Part shown: one piece after another, positions 17,862 through 28,889 of the stretch
Numbering within the stretch: the first letter of the stretch is position 1
Layout: every line of letters starts with the position of its first letter
Origin: Aeromonas bestiarum
GTDB lineage: Bacteria > Pseudomonadota > Gammaproteobacteria > Enterobacterales > Aeromonadaceae
Length of the DNA stretch: 64,000 bases
Direction: 5' to 3'
Assembly: GCF_000819745.1 (NCBI RefSeq)
Contig: NZ_CDDA01000022.1
Span: forward strand, 53,951 to 117,950
The notes under the pieces: generated by a model
What the model saw: the letters and a program-made list of their open reading frames with translations, nothing else
Database searches by the model: none
Told to the model about the DNA's origin: nothing
Program-made: the position numbers and the translations under genes

Positions 17862-20003
17862 ATGAAAGGAACACGTACCCTGCTTTCGCTGGCCGTGGGG
17901 CTTGCGCTCGCGTCCCCGTCCGTCCATGCCGCCGGCTTCAGCTGCCCGGCCGACAGTGCCCTCACCCCCATCCCCGTCATTCAGGGCAGCGGCGACAAGA
18001 GTCCGCTCATTCCCAGCGACAAGTTCGAGAGCCCCCAGAGCGTCATGGTCAAGGCGGTGGTCTCTGGCCTCGGCGAGAGCCTCAACAAGGGATTCTACCT
18101 GCAGGACGTGCAGGGCGATGGCAACCCCCAGACCTCGGACGGCATCTTCGTCTACCTCAACGACAAGAACTTCGCCAGCAAGTACCCGGACATCAAGCCG
18201 GGTGCCGAAGTCTGCCTGGAGGCCAAGGTCGAGGAGTACTACAACCACACCCAGCTCAAGCCGGTCGCTGACAGCGGCACCCCGCGCCTGCGAGTCCTCG
18301 CCCAGGGGACGGCCCCTGCCGCCGTGCCGCTGCGGGTACTGGAAAACGAGACCCTGGCCCGGGCGCTGGAGCGTCACGAAGGGATGCGGGTACGGCTCGA
18401 TGCCGACAGCGCGCTCAAGATAAGCCGCAACTTCAGCTATGACTACGCCGCCCGGCGCAACAACCTGGTGCTCTCCCACCAGGCGCCGCTGATGAAGCCG
18501 ACCCAGTTGCACGATGCAGACAGCAAGGCCGCCAAGGCACTGGCCAAGGCCAACGCCAACAACCGGGTGTTCCTCGAATCCGACGTCAAGGCCGCCGACG
18601 GCAAGCTGCCCTGGCTGCCGGGCTGGGAGCCGGAGCAGGGTTACCTGCGCATCGGCGACGCCCCGGTCAACCTGGATGCGCTGGTGGGTTACAGCTACAA
18701 CGAATACCGGTTAATAGTGCCGCAGGATCAGGAGATCACCGCCGGCGATCTGCTGCGCACCAGCGACAACGATCGCCAGAGCGCCCCGGCCCGTGCCGAT
18801 GGCACCGACCTGCGCATCGGCAGCTTCAACGTGCTCAACTACTTCACCAGCCACTCCAGCGTGGGCGGAGCACTCAATGTGCTGTGCAAGGATCAGGCCG
18901 ATGCGGACAGCGCCAAGGGCTGCAACCGCGGTGCCAAGAACCTGGAGGACTTCCAGCTGCAGCGCACCAAGATAGTCAACGCCATCACGGAGATGGATGC
19001 CGACCTGCTCGGCCTGATGGAGATGGAGAACAACGGCTTCGACAGCCACTCCGCCATCAGTGATCTGGTGCAAAGCCTCAACGCCCAGCAGAAGGATGCC
19101 AGCAAGCAGTACGCCTTCGTGACCCTGCCCAAGGCTCTGCTTGGCAACGATCGCTTCTTCGGCGGTGACGCCATCATGGTGGCCATGATCTACCGACCCG
19201 CCAAGCTGGCACCGCAGGGGGATGCCGGCGTCATCACGCTGCCGGTGCAGAAATACCTGGATGCGAAAGGGGTCGAGAAACAGGCCTCCCAGCGTGACTC
19301 TCTGGTGCAGAGCTTCACCATCGAGGGCAGCAAGGAGCCGCTGACCCTGGTGGTCAACCACCTGAAATCCAAGGGATCCGGCTGCCTGGAGAACCTGGAC
19401 GGCAAGGAGCCGGCCGATCTGCAGGGCAAGTGCACCGAGTTCCGGGTCAGTGCCGCCAAGGTGCTGGGCGAGGCGGTGAGCAAACTGCCCGGCCAGGTGC
19501 TGCTGGTGGGGGATTTCAACTCCTACGCCCGGGAAGATGCGATCCGGGTGCTGACCGACTATGTGCCGACCGAGGGTCAGCGCAAGATAGTCTCCGCCTC
19601 CCAGACCTTCCTCGGCGCTCAGGTCTTTGAGCAGACCGGCAGCGAGGTGAGCAAGAGCTACGGCCTGGTGGACATGAACGTCAAGTTCAACAAGGAGAAG
19701 GCCATCTCCTACAGCTACGAGGCCGAACTCGGCACCCTGGACTATGCCCTCGCCAACCCGGCGCTGGCCAGCAAGGTAGTGGCGGTCGCCGACTGGCACA
19801 TCAACTCGTTCGAGAGCAACCTGTTCGAGTACGGCCGTGACTTCAGCGGCGACATGATCAAGTCCGGCAACCCGTTCAGCGCCTCCGACCATGATCCCAT
19901 CATCGTCGACCTCAAGCTGAAGGAAGAGAGCAACGGCGGTGGTGGAGCCATGGGCGCCCTGCTGCTGGCCCTGCTGCCGCTGGCCTGGCGTCGCCGCCGC
20001 TGA
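17862..20003 (+). CDS. ExeM/NucH-like extracellular nuclease with GlyGly-CTERM-like tail
   Basis: Secreted endonuclease/exonuclease/phosphatase-superfamily enzyme, 713 residues. The ATG at 17862 follows AAGGAAC and opens a signal peptide (to about residue 24, VHAAGF). An OB-fold-like N-terminal region (about 25-200) precedes the EEP nuclease domain from about 310 (LRIGSFNVLNYF, LLGLMEMENNG, LVVNHLKSKGSG, VLLVGDFNSY and the closing SDHDPIIVDL). The protein ends GGGGAMG, a hydrophobic stretch and WRRRR, the pattern of the GlyGly-CTERM sorting signal processed by rhombosortase. Relatives degrade extracellular DNA in Shewanella and Vibrio. An in-frame extension to 17742 has no supporting signal. 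Confidence 0.93.
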   Translation: MKGTRTLLSLAVGLALASPSVHAAGFSCPADSALTPIPVIQGSGDKSPLIPSDKFESPQSVMVKAVVSGLGESLNKGFYLQDVQGDGNPQTSDGIFVYLNDKNFASKYPDIKPGAEVCLEAKVEEYYNHTQLKPVADSGTPRLRVLAQGTAPAAVPLRVLENETLARALERHEGMRVRLDADSALKISRNFSYDYAARRNNLVLSHQAPLMKPTQLHDADSKAAKALAKANANNRVFLESDVKAADGKLPWLPGWEPEQGYLRIGDAPVNLDALVGYSYNEYRLIVPQDQEITAGDLLRTSDNDRQSAPARADGTDLRIGSFNVLNYFTSHSSVGGALNVLCKDQADADSAKGCNRGAKNLEDFQLQRTKIVNAITEMDADLLGLMEMENNGFDSHSAISDLVQSLNAQQKDASKQYAFVTLPKALLGNDRFFGGDAIMVAMIYRPAKLAPQGDAGVITLPVQKYLDAKGVEKQASQRDSLVQSFTIEGSKEPLTLVVNHLKSKGSGCLENLDGKEPADLQGKCTEFRVSAAKVLGEAVSKLPGQVLLVGDFNSYAREDAIRVLTDYVPTEGQRKIVSASQTFLGAQVFEQTGSEVSKSYGLVDMNVKFNKEKAISYSYEAELGTLDYALANPALASKVVAVADWHINSFESNLFEYGRDFSGDMIKSGNPFSASDHDPIIVDLKLKEESNGGGGAMGALLLALLPLAWRRRR

Positions 20004-20023
20004 TGCAGCCTTGCCATAACGCC

Positions 20024-20052
20024 AAAAGCCCGCTGCGATGCGGGCTTTTTTA
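20024..20052 (+). terminator. Terminator of the extracellular nuclease gene
   Basis: GCCCGC at 20028-20033 pairs with GCGGGC at 20040-20045, flanked by AAAA upstream and TTTTTT downstream. Confidence 0.9.
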
Positions 20053-20142
20053 CGGGCAAGAAACGGGCTGGACGCAAGAATGAGCCAAAACAAAAAGGCC
20101 ACCGCGATAACGGTGGCCTTTCGGCTTCTTGTAACAAGAATT

Positions 20143-20218
<76 letters not shown>

Positions 20219-20265
20219 AAATTTCGTACTCGACAAATGTTCTGGCGGCCATCTGTCGCAAATAG

Positions 20266-20341
<76 letters not shown>

Positions 20342-20413
20342 AAATTCTTTCTTCATTAGACAACCGGTTCTGGCGGCCGGTTGCCCTAACTCTGGTATTC
20401 AAATATCAAATAG

Positions 20414-20489
<76 letters not shown>

Positions 20490-20553
20490 ACAAAGGTCGG
20501 CCTGGGTGATACACACCGCACTGCCCTGGGTACTTCATCTTCAATCAGGAACC

Positions 20554-20629
<76 letters not shown>

Positions 20630-20657
20630 TTGGATTCCAGATTGTTCGAGGAGAATT

Positions 20658-20733
<76 letters not shown>

Positions 20734-20778
20734 AACTCACCTCGGCGTTACCAAAGTTATCTCCGGCAACGGAGGCGC

Positions 20779-20807
20779 ATGATAGGCATCACCCGCTTTG
20801 CTGTCAA
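20779..20807 (-). promoter_or_regulatory. Sigma70 promoter of the tRNA-Ala array
   Basis: On the minus strand a consensus -35 TTGACA (20802-20807) is followed by exactly 17 bases and -10 TATCAT (20779-20784). The next bases GCGCC form a GC-rich discriminator typical of stringently controlled stable-RNA promoters. Confidence 0.9.
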
Positions 20808-20920
20808 CCCAAAAATAACGCCGATTGGCGCGTTTAGTCAAAATTCAATCAGTTAGCTGTTTTTACCGGCAACCTTGCCGCTATCTCGCTGTTTTATGTC
20901 ACAAATCTGGTCAACCAACA

Positions 20921-20952
20921 AAAACAAAGGGCCCCCTCGCGGGAGCCCTTTT
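20921..20952 (-). terminator. Terminator of gltX
   Basis: On the minus strand GGGCTCCCGCGAGGGGGCCC forms a hairpin followed by TTTGTTTTTG, directly after the gltX stop. Confidence 0.8.
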
Positions 20953-20970
20953 GCATGCCATCACAGGCAC

Positions 20971-22386
20971 TTATTCAGCAGCCATACGCGCTTCGATATA
21001 CGCCAGGGCGCGATCGATGCGGGCGAGTACCCGCTCCTTGCCCACCAGCGCCATCACGGCGTCGATGCCGGGGGACTGCCCCAGACCGGTCACAGCGACG
21101 CGCAGCGGCATGCCGACCTTGCCCATGCCCTGACCCAGCTCGGCGGCGGTCGCTTCGATCAGCTCGTGCAGCGCCTCTGTGGTCCAGGTTTCCAGCGCCG
21201 CCAGCTTGGCCCTGGCCAGGGTCAGCGGCTCGGCAGCCACACCGCGCAGGTGCTTCTTGGCGGCCGCTTCGTCGATGGCCTCGTACTCTTCGAACAGATA
21301 GCGGCTCTGGGCGGCCATCTCCACCAGGGTATTGCAGCGTTCGGCCAGCAGGGTGACGACCTCGGCCAGGGCCGGGCCCTTGCTGGTGTCGATCTGCTGG
21401 TTCGCCATGTGCCAGGCCAGGTGCTTGGCCACATAGGCCGGATCCAGGCTGCGCATGTAGTGGTTGTTCAGCCACAGCAGCTTGTCGGTGTTGAAGGCGG
21501 AGGCGGACTTGGAGATGGCATCCAGGCTGAACAGCTTGATCATCTCGTCCAGGGTGAAGATCTCCTGATCGCCGTGGGACCAGCCCAGACGCACCAGATA
21601 GTTCAGCAGGGCTTCCGGCAGGTAGCCATCGTCACGATACTGCATCACGGAGACGGCGCCGTGGCGCTTGGACAGCTTGGCACCGTCGTCGCCCAGGATC
21701 ATGGAGACGTGGGCAAACTCAGGCACAGGCGCGTTCAAGGCCTTGTAGATGTTGATCTGGCGCGGGGTGTTGTTGATGTGGTCTTCGCCACGCACCACGT
21801 GGGTGATCTCCATGTCCCAGTCATCGACCACCACGCAGAAGTTGTAGGTGGGGGCGCCATCGGTACGGCGGATGATGAGATCGTCCAGCTCTGTGTTGGC
21901 AAACTCGATACGGCCACGGACGTGGTCATCGAATACGACGGAACCTTCGGTCGGGTTGCGGAAGCGAATGACGTGCGGCGCATCGGCCGGGTGATCGTGG
22001 GCCGCATCACGGCACTTGCCGTCATAGCGGGGCTTCTCGCCGCTGGCCATCTGGCCTTCGCGCAGCGCGTCCAGGCGCTCACGGGAGCAGTAGCACTTGT
22101 AGGCGCGGCCGTCGGCCAGCATCTCGTCGATGATGCCGTTGTAGCGATCGAAACGCTTGGTCTGGTAGTAGGGGCCCTCATCCCAGTTCAGCTCCAGCCA
22201 TTCCATGCCCTCAATGATGGCGTCGATCGCCTCCTGAGTGGAACGTTCCAGGTCGGTATCCTCAATACGCAGCACGAACTCACCGCCCTGGCTCTTTGCA
22301 AACAACCAGGAATAGAGTGCGGTACGGGCACCGCCGACATGCAAAAAGCCGGTCGGGCTGGGAGCAAAACGGGTTTTGACTTTCAT
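20971..22386 (-). CDS. gltX: Glutamyl-tRNA synthetase
   Basis: Cytoplasmic enzyme of 471 residues that charges tRNA-Glu. The start [13 protein letters not shown] contains the class I HIGH-like motif ([11 protein letters not shown], about residues 11-21). The KMSKS-like motif is AKLSKRHG. The Cys/His segment about residues 98-125 ([16 protein letters not shown]) matches the zinc-binding region of bacterial GluRS. Length is the usual one. It has its own terminator, so it is separate from the tRNA-Ala array downstream. Confidence 0.98.
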   Translation of the reverse strand: MKVKTRFAPSPTGFLHVGGARTALYSWLFAKSQGGEFVLRIEDTDLERSTQEAIDAIIEGMEWLELNWDEGPYYQTKRFDRYNGIIDEMLADGRAYKCYCSRERLDALREGQMASGEKPRYDGKCRDAAHDHPADAPHVIRFRNPTEGSVVFDDHVRGRIEFANTELDDLIIRRTDGAPTYNFCVVVDDWDMEITHVVRGEDHINNTPRQINIYKALNAPVPEFAHVSMILGDDGAKLSKRHGAVSVMQYRDDGYLPEALLNYLVRLGWSHGDQEIFTLDEMIKLFSLDAISKSASAFNTDKLLWLNNHYMRSLDPAYVAKHLAWHMANQQIDTSKGPALAEVVTLLAERCNTLVEMAAQSRYLFEEYEAIDEAAAKKHLRGVAAEPLTLARAKLAALETWTTEALHELIEATAAELGQGMGKVGMPLRVAVTGLGQSPGIDAVMALVGKERVLARIDRALAYIEARMAAE

Positions 22387-22660
22387 CTTTAAGCCTTGTG
22401 TAGAGGGCCTTGGGCCAATTCGTTAGAAAAAACCGTCGCATTTTAGCACTCAGAATCCCGGATGGGAAAACCATGAGGCGGCGGCGCGCTAAAGTAGGGG
22501 GTTAAATTGGCCGGGCGACCGCTTGGCACCTGATATTTGAGGGGGATCGCAAAACAGAAGCGCCATTTCCGATTTGCTATGGGAAGTGTTGGAGAGCTGC
22601 CTCCTCCGGCCGATATTCAAATAACTCTCACACTACTTCTCACGAAACAAGGAAGAGACG
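22387..22660. promoter_or_regulatory. Divergent promoter region gltX / chemoreceptor
   Basis: A 274-base region without a gene. On the minus strand an extended -10-like GCTAAAAT lies near 22441-22448 and probably serves gltX. On the plus strand GCCGATAT at 22609-22616 resembles a flagellar sigma28 -10 element for the chemoreceptor, but no good TAAA -35 is found at the expected distance. Confidence 0.35.
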
Positions 22661-24763
22661 ATGCAGTTCCGTTCTATCCAGAATCGTATTCTGGTGATGG
22701 CCGGGATCGCCATGACCACAGCCCTGGTCATATTGATCCTGCTCAACCAGTATTCCGGTCAACAGACCCAACAGCTGACCATCAGTTCCAGCCGTGCCGC
22801 CCTGCAGCAGGAGGCCTGGCAGAAGGTCAGTGCCAACGCGCGCGCCGAGGCCGCCACCATCACACAGTTGCTGCAAAAGGGACTCTCCTATACCCAGCAG
22901 ATGGCCAGTGCCCTCGCCCTGCAACAGGAGGGCAAGCTGCCGCTGGATCGCCAGCAGGCCACGGATCTGCTCAAGGCACAGCTCAACCTGGAACCGCAAC
23001 TGTATGGCGCCTTCGCCGGCTTCGAGCCGAACGGCTTCGACGGCCAGGACGCCGCCTTCGCCGGTCAGACGGCACTGGGCAGTGACAGCCAGGGCCGCTT
23101 CGTCCCCTACTTCTACCGTGACAAGGATCAGATAGGCACAGACCTGCTGCTCTCCATCGAGAAGAGCGATGCCGACGAATTTGGCAATCCGGCCAACGAC
23201 TACTACGCCTGCCCGAAACGGGAGGGACGCTCCTGTCTCATCGATCCCTTCAAGGTGGACATCAACGGCCAGCAGGTGCTGGTGAGCACCATCACCACCC
23301 CCATCATGGTGGCGGGTCAGTTCAAGGGCGTCGCCGCGCTGGATCTGGCGGTGGACTCCATCAGCCGGCAGGCCCAGTCCCTCAACAGCAACATCTATGA
23401 CGGCAAGGGCGAGACCCTGATCGTCAGCGCCGCCGGCGTCATCACGGGCACCAGCGGCGATGCCAGCCTGCTGGGCAGCCGGGCCGACAAGCTGCTCGGC
23501 AACCAGTGGCAGCAGTATCTGAAACCGGAAGTGCAACGCCAGGAGCTGGACGAGTCGTTCCGTATCTCTGTGCCCATCGCTGTGCCGGGCATGAGCCGCA
23601 ACTGGGCCATCATAGTCACCCTGCCCTACAAGGTGGTGCTGGCGGGTGCCGACCAGCTGGAGAGCCAGCTGAGCGACATGAACCGGGCCGCCATGACCCA
23701 GCAACTGGTGGGCGCCCTCATAGTGCTGGTGCTGGCGCTGGCCACCATGCTGGTGATAGCCCGCAGCATCACGGGCCCCATCCGCCAGATGGTCAGCCTG
23801 GTGGATGACATCGCCGATGGCGAGGGAGATCTCACCAAACGCCTCACCACCCGCTCAGTCGACGAGCTGGGGGATCTCGCCAAGGGCATCAACCGCTTCA
23901 TCGACAAGCTGCAGGTGCTGCTGGGGGATGTGCTGAAAACCGCCAGCGAGGTGAATCGCCACGCCGGCGATACCGACCGCATCGCTGGCCAGACCGACAC
24001 AAACCTGCAGCATCACCAGGCGGAGATGGAGCAGATGCTGACCGCGGTGCAGGAGATGTCCTACGTCAGCCAGGAGGTGGCCACCCACGCCAACAACACA
24101 GCCGACTCGGCCAAGCAGGCCCAGGGGGCGGCGGATCAGGGCAAGGTACGTTTCCAGCAAGTGATCCAGTCGATGCACAAGGTGGCGGCCGAGGCCGGCA
24201 AGGGGGCCGAAGTGGTCGAGGGGCTGGCCCACGACAGCGAGCAGATCACTAGCATTCTCACCGTCATTCAGGGGATTGCCGATCAGACCAACCTGCTGGC
24301 GCTCAACGCCGCCATCGAGGCGGCCCGGGCCGGTGAGCAGGGCCGCGGCTTTGCGGTGGTGGCCGACGAGGTGCGCAAGCTGGCGGGCAACACCCAGCAG
24401 GCGGTGCAGAATACCCAGGAGCTGATCGAAAAGATCCGTCACAGCTCGACCAATGCGGTCAACGCCATCCAGCAGAGCCAGCAGCTGACCCACCAGGCGG
24501 TGGGCGAGGCGGATCTGGCGGAAGAGGCGCTGGGCAGCATCTACAAGGCCATCTCCACCATCAACGACATGACCTACCAGATAGCCTCCGCCGCCGAGGA
24601 GCAGAGCTCGGTTTCCGAGACGGTGTCCGGCAACCTGTCAAAAACCAACGCACTGGCCAACGACATCGCTCAGGATGCGACCGAAACGGCCAAAGCCAGC
24701 CAGGCATTGCGTCAGGCGGCCGAGCGTTTACAGCAATTACTGGGACAATTTCGTCTCAGCTGA
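22661..24763 (+). CDS. Methyl-accepting chemotaxis protein with dCache-like sensor
   Basis: Inner-membrane chemoreceptor of 700 residues. Layout: first membrane helix about 10-30, large periplasmic double-Cache-like ligand domain about 35-340 ([19 protein letters not shown] at its start and a [10 protein letters not shown] segment), second helix about 348-368, HAMP about 370-425, then the methylation and signalling helices with the conserved hairpin tip [20 protein letters not shown] starting at residue 538. The ATG follows AAGGAAGAG. It should report to CheA/CheW; the ligand is unknown. Confidence 0.96.
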   Translation: MQFRSIQNRILVMAGIAMTTALVILILLNQYSGQQTQQLTISSSRAALQQEAWQKVSANARAEAATITQLLQKGLSYTQQMASALALQQEGKLPLDRQQATDLLKAQLNLEPQLYGAFAGFEPNGFDGQDAAFAGQTALGSDSQGRFVPYFYRDKDQIGTDLLLSIEKSDADEFGNPANDYYACPKREGRSCLIDPFKVDINGQQVLVSTITTPIMVAGQFKGVAALDLAVDSISRQAQSLNSNIYDGKGETLIVSAAGVITGTSGDASLLGSRADKLLGNQWQQYLKPEVQRQELDESFRISVPIAVPGMSRNWAIIVTLPYKVVLAGADQLESQLSDMNRAAMTQQLVGALIVLVLALATMLVIARSITGPIRQMVSLVDDIADGEGDLTKRLTTRSVDELGDLAKGINRFIDKLQVLLGDVLKTASEVNRHAGDTDRIAGQTDTNLQHHQAEMEQMLTAVQEMSYVSQEVATHANNTADSAKQAQGAADQGKVRFQQVIQSMHKVAAEAGKGAEVVEGLAHDSEQITSILTVIQGIADQTNLLALNAAIEAARAGEQGRGFAVVADEVRKLAGNTQQAVQNTQELIEKIRHSSTNAVNAIQQSQQLTHQAVGEADLAEEALGSIYKAISTINDMTYQIASAAEEQSSVSETVSGNLSKTNALANDIAQDATETAKASQALRQAAERLQQLLGQFRLS

Positions 24764-24778
24764 TAATTTTCCGTATCA

Positions 24779-24804
24779 GGACTCTCCCCCTCGGGGGCGA
24801 GTCC
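24779..24804 (+). terminator. Hairpin after the chemoreceptor gene
   Basis: GGACTC-TCCCCC-TC-GGGGGC-GAGTCC forms a near-perfect stem just after the stop codon, followed only by GTTT, so termination may be partial. Confidence 0.5.
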
Positions 24805-24862
24805 GTTTACCATAGGCAAGGAATTTGCCTGATGGCAGGCAATGTAGTGAGAGGTAAATGCC

Positions 24863-25519
24863 GTGCCCACCCCGGACCGTCGCCCACGTGGCCATAACAG
24901 ACGAGCCCAGCAGCGTCGACAAGACGAATCACAAGGATCCCTGCTCCATCGTATCAATGCCGCTACCCTGCCCCTGCGCCAGCGCATAGGCCAGGGGATG
25001 CGTGGCCTTGGCCAGCGCGGCCAGGAGGCCAAAGCAGGCAAATTCAAGCTGACCAGCCCGCTGCCCCGCAAACACACCATAGGCCTGCTGGTTCTGGTGC
25101 CCATCTGGCTGCTGTTGCTGGCCTGGGAACCCGCGCCTGCCGCCCCGAAAGTCGCCCCGTCCGGCTCGCTCGAGGTCCCCCTCGCCGTGCCCGCCCAGGC
25201 CCTGACGGCCGGCAATGGCAGCTCGACTGCAGCCAAGCCGGTCGAAGAGAAAGTGGACGGTACCTGGCTGCAGCACGACGTGCAGGCCGGCGAGACCCTC
25301 TACTCCATCTGGCGCAAGTTCGAGCTGCCGGGGGCCGAGCTCAGCCGACTGATCGCCATCGAAGGGCCTGATCGCCCGCTGACCCGGCTGCAATCGGGCA
25401 AGTCGGTGTTCATACTGATCGATGACAACCGCCGCATCCAGCGGGTCGAGATCCGCTCCTACGGTCAGGCCATCTATCGCTATGACCGACAGGGCGAAGG
25501 GTTCGCCCTCAAGGAGTAA
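24863..25519 (+). CDS. OapA/YtfB-like membrane protein with LysM-like C-domain
   Basis: A 218-residue protein beginning with GTG at 24863 (an ATG five bases earlier is out of frame; GAGAGG lies upstream). It has a basic cytoplasmic N-terminus (about 1-70), a single membrane helix about 73-90 (IGLLVLVPIWLLLLAW), a linker, and a C-terminal OapA/LysM-like domain (about 130-218, DVQAGETLYSIWRKFELPGAEL). Related proteins (E. coli YtfB, Haemophilus OapA) bind cell-surface glycans and localise to the division site. It is followed by its own terminator. Confidence 0.85.
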   Translation: MPTPDRRPRGHNRRAQQRRQDESQGSLLHRINAATLPLRQRIGQGMRGLGQRGQEAKAGKFKLTSPLPRKHTIGLLVLVPIWLLLLAWEPAPAAPKVAPSGSLEVPLAVPAQALTAGNGSSTAAKPVEEKVDGTWLQHDVQAGETLYSIWRKFELPGAELSRLIAIEGPDRPLTRLQSGKSVFILIDDNRRIQRVEIRSYGQAIYRYDRQGEGFALKE

Positions 25520-25521
25520 TG

Positions 25522-25551
25522 AAACGGGAGGCCATGGCCTCCCGTTTTTTT
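25522..25551 (+). terminator. Terminator of the OapA-like gene
   Basis: CGGGAGGCCATGGCCTCCCG is a perfect palindrome followed by seven T. Confidence 0.92.
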
Positions 25552-25623
25552 GACCTGACGCCATGAAATAAGCCGCTGACTTCACAATATTTTTAGCTTG
25601 CTCAAAAAATGAAAAGCGCCAAA

Positions 25624-25651
25624 TTGACAAGGGATCGCGCTCACGTACAAT
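25624..25651 (+). promoter_or_regulatory. Promoter of the cold-shock gene
   Basis: TTGACA (25624-25629), a 16-base spacer and TACAAT (25646-25651). It gives a roughly 130-base 5' leader, in line with the long leaders of cspA-type genes. The leader also holds a 17-codon open frame (25682-25735) of doubtful meaning. Confidence 0.8.
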
Positions 25652-25790
25652 CGTTTGTGCTTTAGACAGGGATTGTTCTACATGCTACTGGGACAAATTG
25701 ACGTGGTCAGTCATGCTGCAACCCCTGATTTCTAGGCAAATGCTGCCCAACAAGGCTTAGTTTCATTTTGTTATAGATAGGACTTACCAC

Positions 25791-26000
25791 ATGTCTGACA
25801 TTCGCACCGGCCAAGTAAAATGGTTCAATGAGACCAAGGGTTTTGGCTTTATCGAGCAATCCCAGGGACCGGACGTTTTCGTTCACTTCTCCTCCATCCA
25901 GAGCACAGGCTTCAAAACCCTGGCTGAAGGTCAAAAAGTCCAGTTCACTGTGACCCAGGGCAAAAAAGGCCCTCAGGCTGAGAACGTTACCCTGCTCTAA
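25791..26000 (+). CDS. CspA-family cold-shock protein
   Basis: Single cold-shock domain of 69 residues that binds single-stranded RNA/DNA and acts as an RNA chaperone. Both nucleic-acid motifs are present: RNP1-like KGFGFIEQ and RNP2-like VFVHFSSI. Closest in style to CspD/CspE/CspA paralogues; which one cannot be told. It has its own promoter and terminator. Confidence 0.97.
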   Translation: MSDIRTGQVKWFNETKGFGFIEQSQGPDVFVHFSSIQSTGFKTLAEGQKVQFTVTQGKKGPQAENVTLL

Positions 26001-26018
26001 GCCACGCCAGTGAGCCTG

Positions 26019-26048
26019 TAGGAGGAGACTTGCTCCTCCTATTTTTTT
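26019..26048 (+). terminator. Terminator of the cold-shock gene
   Basis: TAGGAGGAG at 26019-26027 pairs with CTCCTCCTA at 26033-26041, followed by seven T. The remaining bases to 26283 hold no gene that I can see. Confidence 0.92.
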
Positions 26049-26283
26049 GTCTGTCATTCCCTGCCCCGTATCAGGCGAGCCCTTCGCCGCCCTGACCTTC
26101 CCCTCCCCTCTCCCAAGCCGCCTACGCTCAGCTGCCGCCGCCATAGTCCATGGACCGAGGGCAATGACGGGAAACCGGCACAGATGCTGACAAGCGGATA
26201 TGGCAAAGCATCGCGGCGCGATACGGGATCTATTCGAAAGGGGATAAGAAAAAGAATGAACGACTAGGACTACGAAGAGAAAT

Positions 26284-26359
<76 letters not shown>

Positions 26360-26384
26360 AACAGGATGTCACTTGCAAATGTGT

Positions 26385-26460
<76 letters not shown>

Positions 26461-26485
26461 AACAGGATGTCACATTGCAAATGTT

Positions 26486-26561
<76 letters not shown>

Positions 26562-26596
26562 AACATAAATGGTCGTTTTGCGCTGGTGAAGATGAT

Positions 26597-26672
<76 letters not shown>

Positions 26673-26708
26673 ATCGGGCTGGATTGAACCAGTTTCATCA
26701 TCACATTT

Positions 26709-26784
<76 letters not shown>

Positions 26785-26819
26785 AACAGCGTTGTCATTT
26801 TGTGGTCTGTGAGGATGAT

Positions 26820-26895
<76 letters not shown>

Positions 26896-26931
26896 ATCGG
26901 GCTGGATTGAACCAGTTTCATCATCACAATT

Positions 26932-27007
<76 letters not shown>

Positions 27008-27077
27008 ACACACCATAAAATGGCATCAAAACAAATCGTGCAGCATTTGGTTGCTTGCGCTACTGCACGGGAGCCGA

Positions 27078-27105
27078 ATTATAAGAGCAGTCTTTCCAAT
27101 TGCAA
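27078..27105 (-). promoter_or_regulatory. Sigma70 promoter of the tRNA-Gly array
   Basis: On the minus strand TTGCAA (27100-27105), a 16-base spacer and a consensus -10 TATAAT (27078-27083), followed by a GC-rich CGGCTCCCG discriminator as expected for a stringently controlled tRNA operon. Confidence 0.85.
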
Positions 27106-27196
27106 GGGCTTTTTCGTCTGGTTGCGCGCGTTCGCTCAAAAGCTGGCCGAACTGTCGATTTTAGCAACCGATCGATGGCAACTCCTTGCCTGGCAC

Positions 27197-27742
27197 TCAG
27201 ATCTTGAAGACATGGCTGCGATAGAAGCGCAGCTCGGCGATGGATTCGCGGATGTCGTCCAGCGCCTGATGGGAGCCACTCTTGCTGAACTGATCCAGCA
27301 GTTCGGGCTGCCAGCGACGTACCAGCTCCTTGATGGTGCTGACGTCGACGTTGCGGTAATGGAAGAAGGCCTCCAGCTCGCCCATGTGCTTGACCATGAA
27401 GCGGCGATCCTGGCCTATGCTGTTGCCGCACAGCGGGCTGGTACGCTCCGGCACCCACTCCTGAATGAACGCCAGCGTCTCGGCCACAGCGCGCGCCTCG
27501 TCGTGCTGACTCGCCTTGACCCGGGCCACCAGCCCGCTCTTGGTATGGGTGTTGACGTTCCAGTCGTCCATCTTGGCCAGCTCTTCATCGCTCTGGTGGA
27601 TGGCGATGACAGGCCCTTCGGCCAGCACGTTCAGATCCTTGTCGGTGACTATGGTGGCGATCTCCAGTACCACGTTCTGTTCGGGGTCCAGACCCGTCAT
27701 CTCCATGTCGATCCATACCAGGTTCTGCGCGCTGACTGTCAT
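27197..27742 (-). CDS. orn: Oligoribonuclease
   Basis: DEDDh 3'-5' exoribonuclease of 181 residues that degrades 2-5-mer RNAs and pGpG from c-di-GMP turnover. The start [19 protein letters not shown] holds the first Asp/Glu pair; the other ligands lie in the NSIGQDRRF and [12 protein letters not shown] regions. An in-frame extension upstream to 27790 has no ribosome site and is not expected from the family. It is divergent from rsgA, the arrangement seen in E. coli. The c-di-GMP link matters here because the window holds two EAL proteins. Confidence 0.97.
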   Translation of the reverse strand: MTVSAQNLVWIDMEMTGLDPEQNVVLEIATIVTDKDLNVLAEGPVIAIHQSDEELAKMDDWNVNTHTKSGLVARVKASQHDEARAVAETLAFIQEWVPERTSPLCGNSIGQDRRFMVKHMGELEAFFHYRNVDVSTIKELVRRWQPELLDQFSKSGSHQALDDIRESIAELRFYRSHVFKI

Positions 27743-27833
27743 GATTGCTCTCTCTATTGGGAGGAATGGCGGAATTTTGCCAATTTGCATGTATCATACT
27801 GGCTTTGGATCTGTTCATAAACTGGCGAATCGA

Positions 27834-28868
27834 GTGGCAAAGAAAGCAAAACTCAATCTGGGTCAACAAAGGCGCGTCCAGGCCAACCGCGAGCGGCGGC
27901 TGCAAAAAGATCACACTACTGTCGTGGATGACACCCTGTTTGGCCCGGCTATCGAAGGGGTGGTGATAAGCCGCTTCGGTCAGCATGCGGACGTGGAAGC
28001 CGTCGATGGCACCATACACCGCAGCAACCTGCGTCGCAGCAGCATCAGCAGCCTGGTGTGCGGCGACAAGGTGGTCTGGCGTCCCGGCCTCAATGCCGCG
28101 ACCGCAGGGGTCATAGAGGCGGTGCATCCGCGCCACTCTGTGTTGACCCGGCCGGACTTCTACGACGGGGTCAAACCCATCGCCGCCAACATAGACCAGA
28201 TCATCATCGTCTCGGCGGTGATGCCCGAGTTCTCCACCAACATCGTCGACCGCTATCTGGTGGCCGCCGAGGATGTGGAGATACAGCCGCTCATAGTGCT
28301 GAACAAGGTCGACATGCTCGATGCCGCGGCCCGTGCCCGCATCGATAGCCAGCTCGACCCCTATCGCAAGCTGGGCTATCAGGTGATCCTGGTCAGCTGC
28401 GAGAGCGGCGAAGGGCTGGATGAGCTCAAGGCCCAGTTCGAAGGCAAGATCAGCATCTTCGTCGGCCAGTCCGGGGTGGGCAAATCGTCGCTCACCAACG
28501 CCCTGATGCCGGGGCTGGATGTGCTGACCGGCGAGATCTCCGAAAACTCGGGACTCGGTACGCACACCACCACCACAGCGCGGCTCTATCACTTCCCGAG
28601 CGGCGGCGATCTCATCGATTCCCCCGGGATCCGCGAGTTCGCCCTCTGGCATCTGGAAGCCGATCGCATCACTTGGTGCTTCATCGAGTTCCGCGACTAC
28701 CTGGGTGGTTGCCGATTCCGCGACTGCACCCACAAGGACGATCCCGGCTGCGCCCTGCGTGCGGCGGTCGACCGTGGTGACATCAGCGCCGATCGCTTCC
28801 ACAACTATCACCGCATCCTGGAAACCATGCAGGAAGCCCGCCACGGTCGGCAACAGGCCCGACTGTGA
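27834..28868 (+). CDS. rsgA: Small-subunit ribosome biogenesis GTPase RsgA
   Basis: Circularly permuted GTPase of 344 residues that helps 30S maturation. The family N-terminus ([21 protein letters not shown]) places the start at GTG 27834; upstream in-frame codons run back into the divergent orn region. Motifs in permuted order: NKVD (G4) at about residues 157-160, GQSGVGKSS (G1), the DSPG G3 motif, and a C-terminal zinc knuckle [14 protein letters not shown]. Followed 21 bases later by psd, as in E. coli. Confidence 0.95.
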   Translation: MAKKAKLNLGQQRRVQANRERRLQKDHTTVVDDTLFGPAIEGVVISRFGQHADVEAVDGTIHRSNLRRSSISSLVCGDKVVWRPGLNAATAGVIEAVHPRHSVLTRPDFYDGVKPIAANIDQIIIVSAVMPEFSTNIVDRYLVAAEDVEIQPLIVLNKVDMLDAAARARIDSQLDPYRKLGYQVILVSCESGEGLDELKAQFEGKISIFVGQSGVGKSSLTNALMPGLDVLTGEISENSGLGTHTTTTARLYHFPSGGDLIDSPGIREFALWHLEADRITWCFIEFRDYLGGCRFRDCTHKDDPGCALRAAVDRGDISADRFHNYHRILETMQEARHGRQQARL

Positions 28869-28889
28869 CCCATTCAACTTATTATTTCG

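Noticed and set aside
22609..22616. Flagellar sigma28 promoter for the chemoreceptor
   Set aside because: GCCGATAT matches the -10 pattern, but no TAAA-type -35 is at the right distance; mentioned only as part of the intergenic region.
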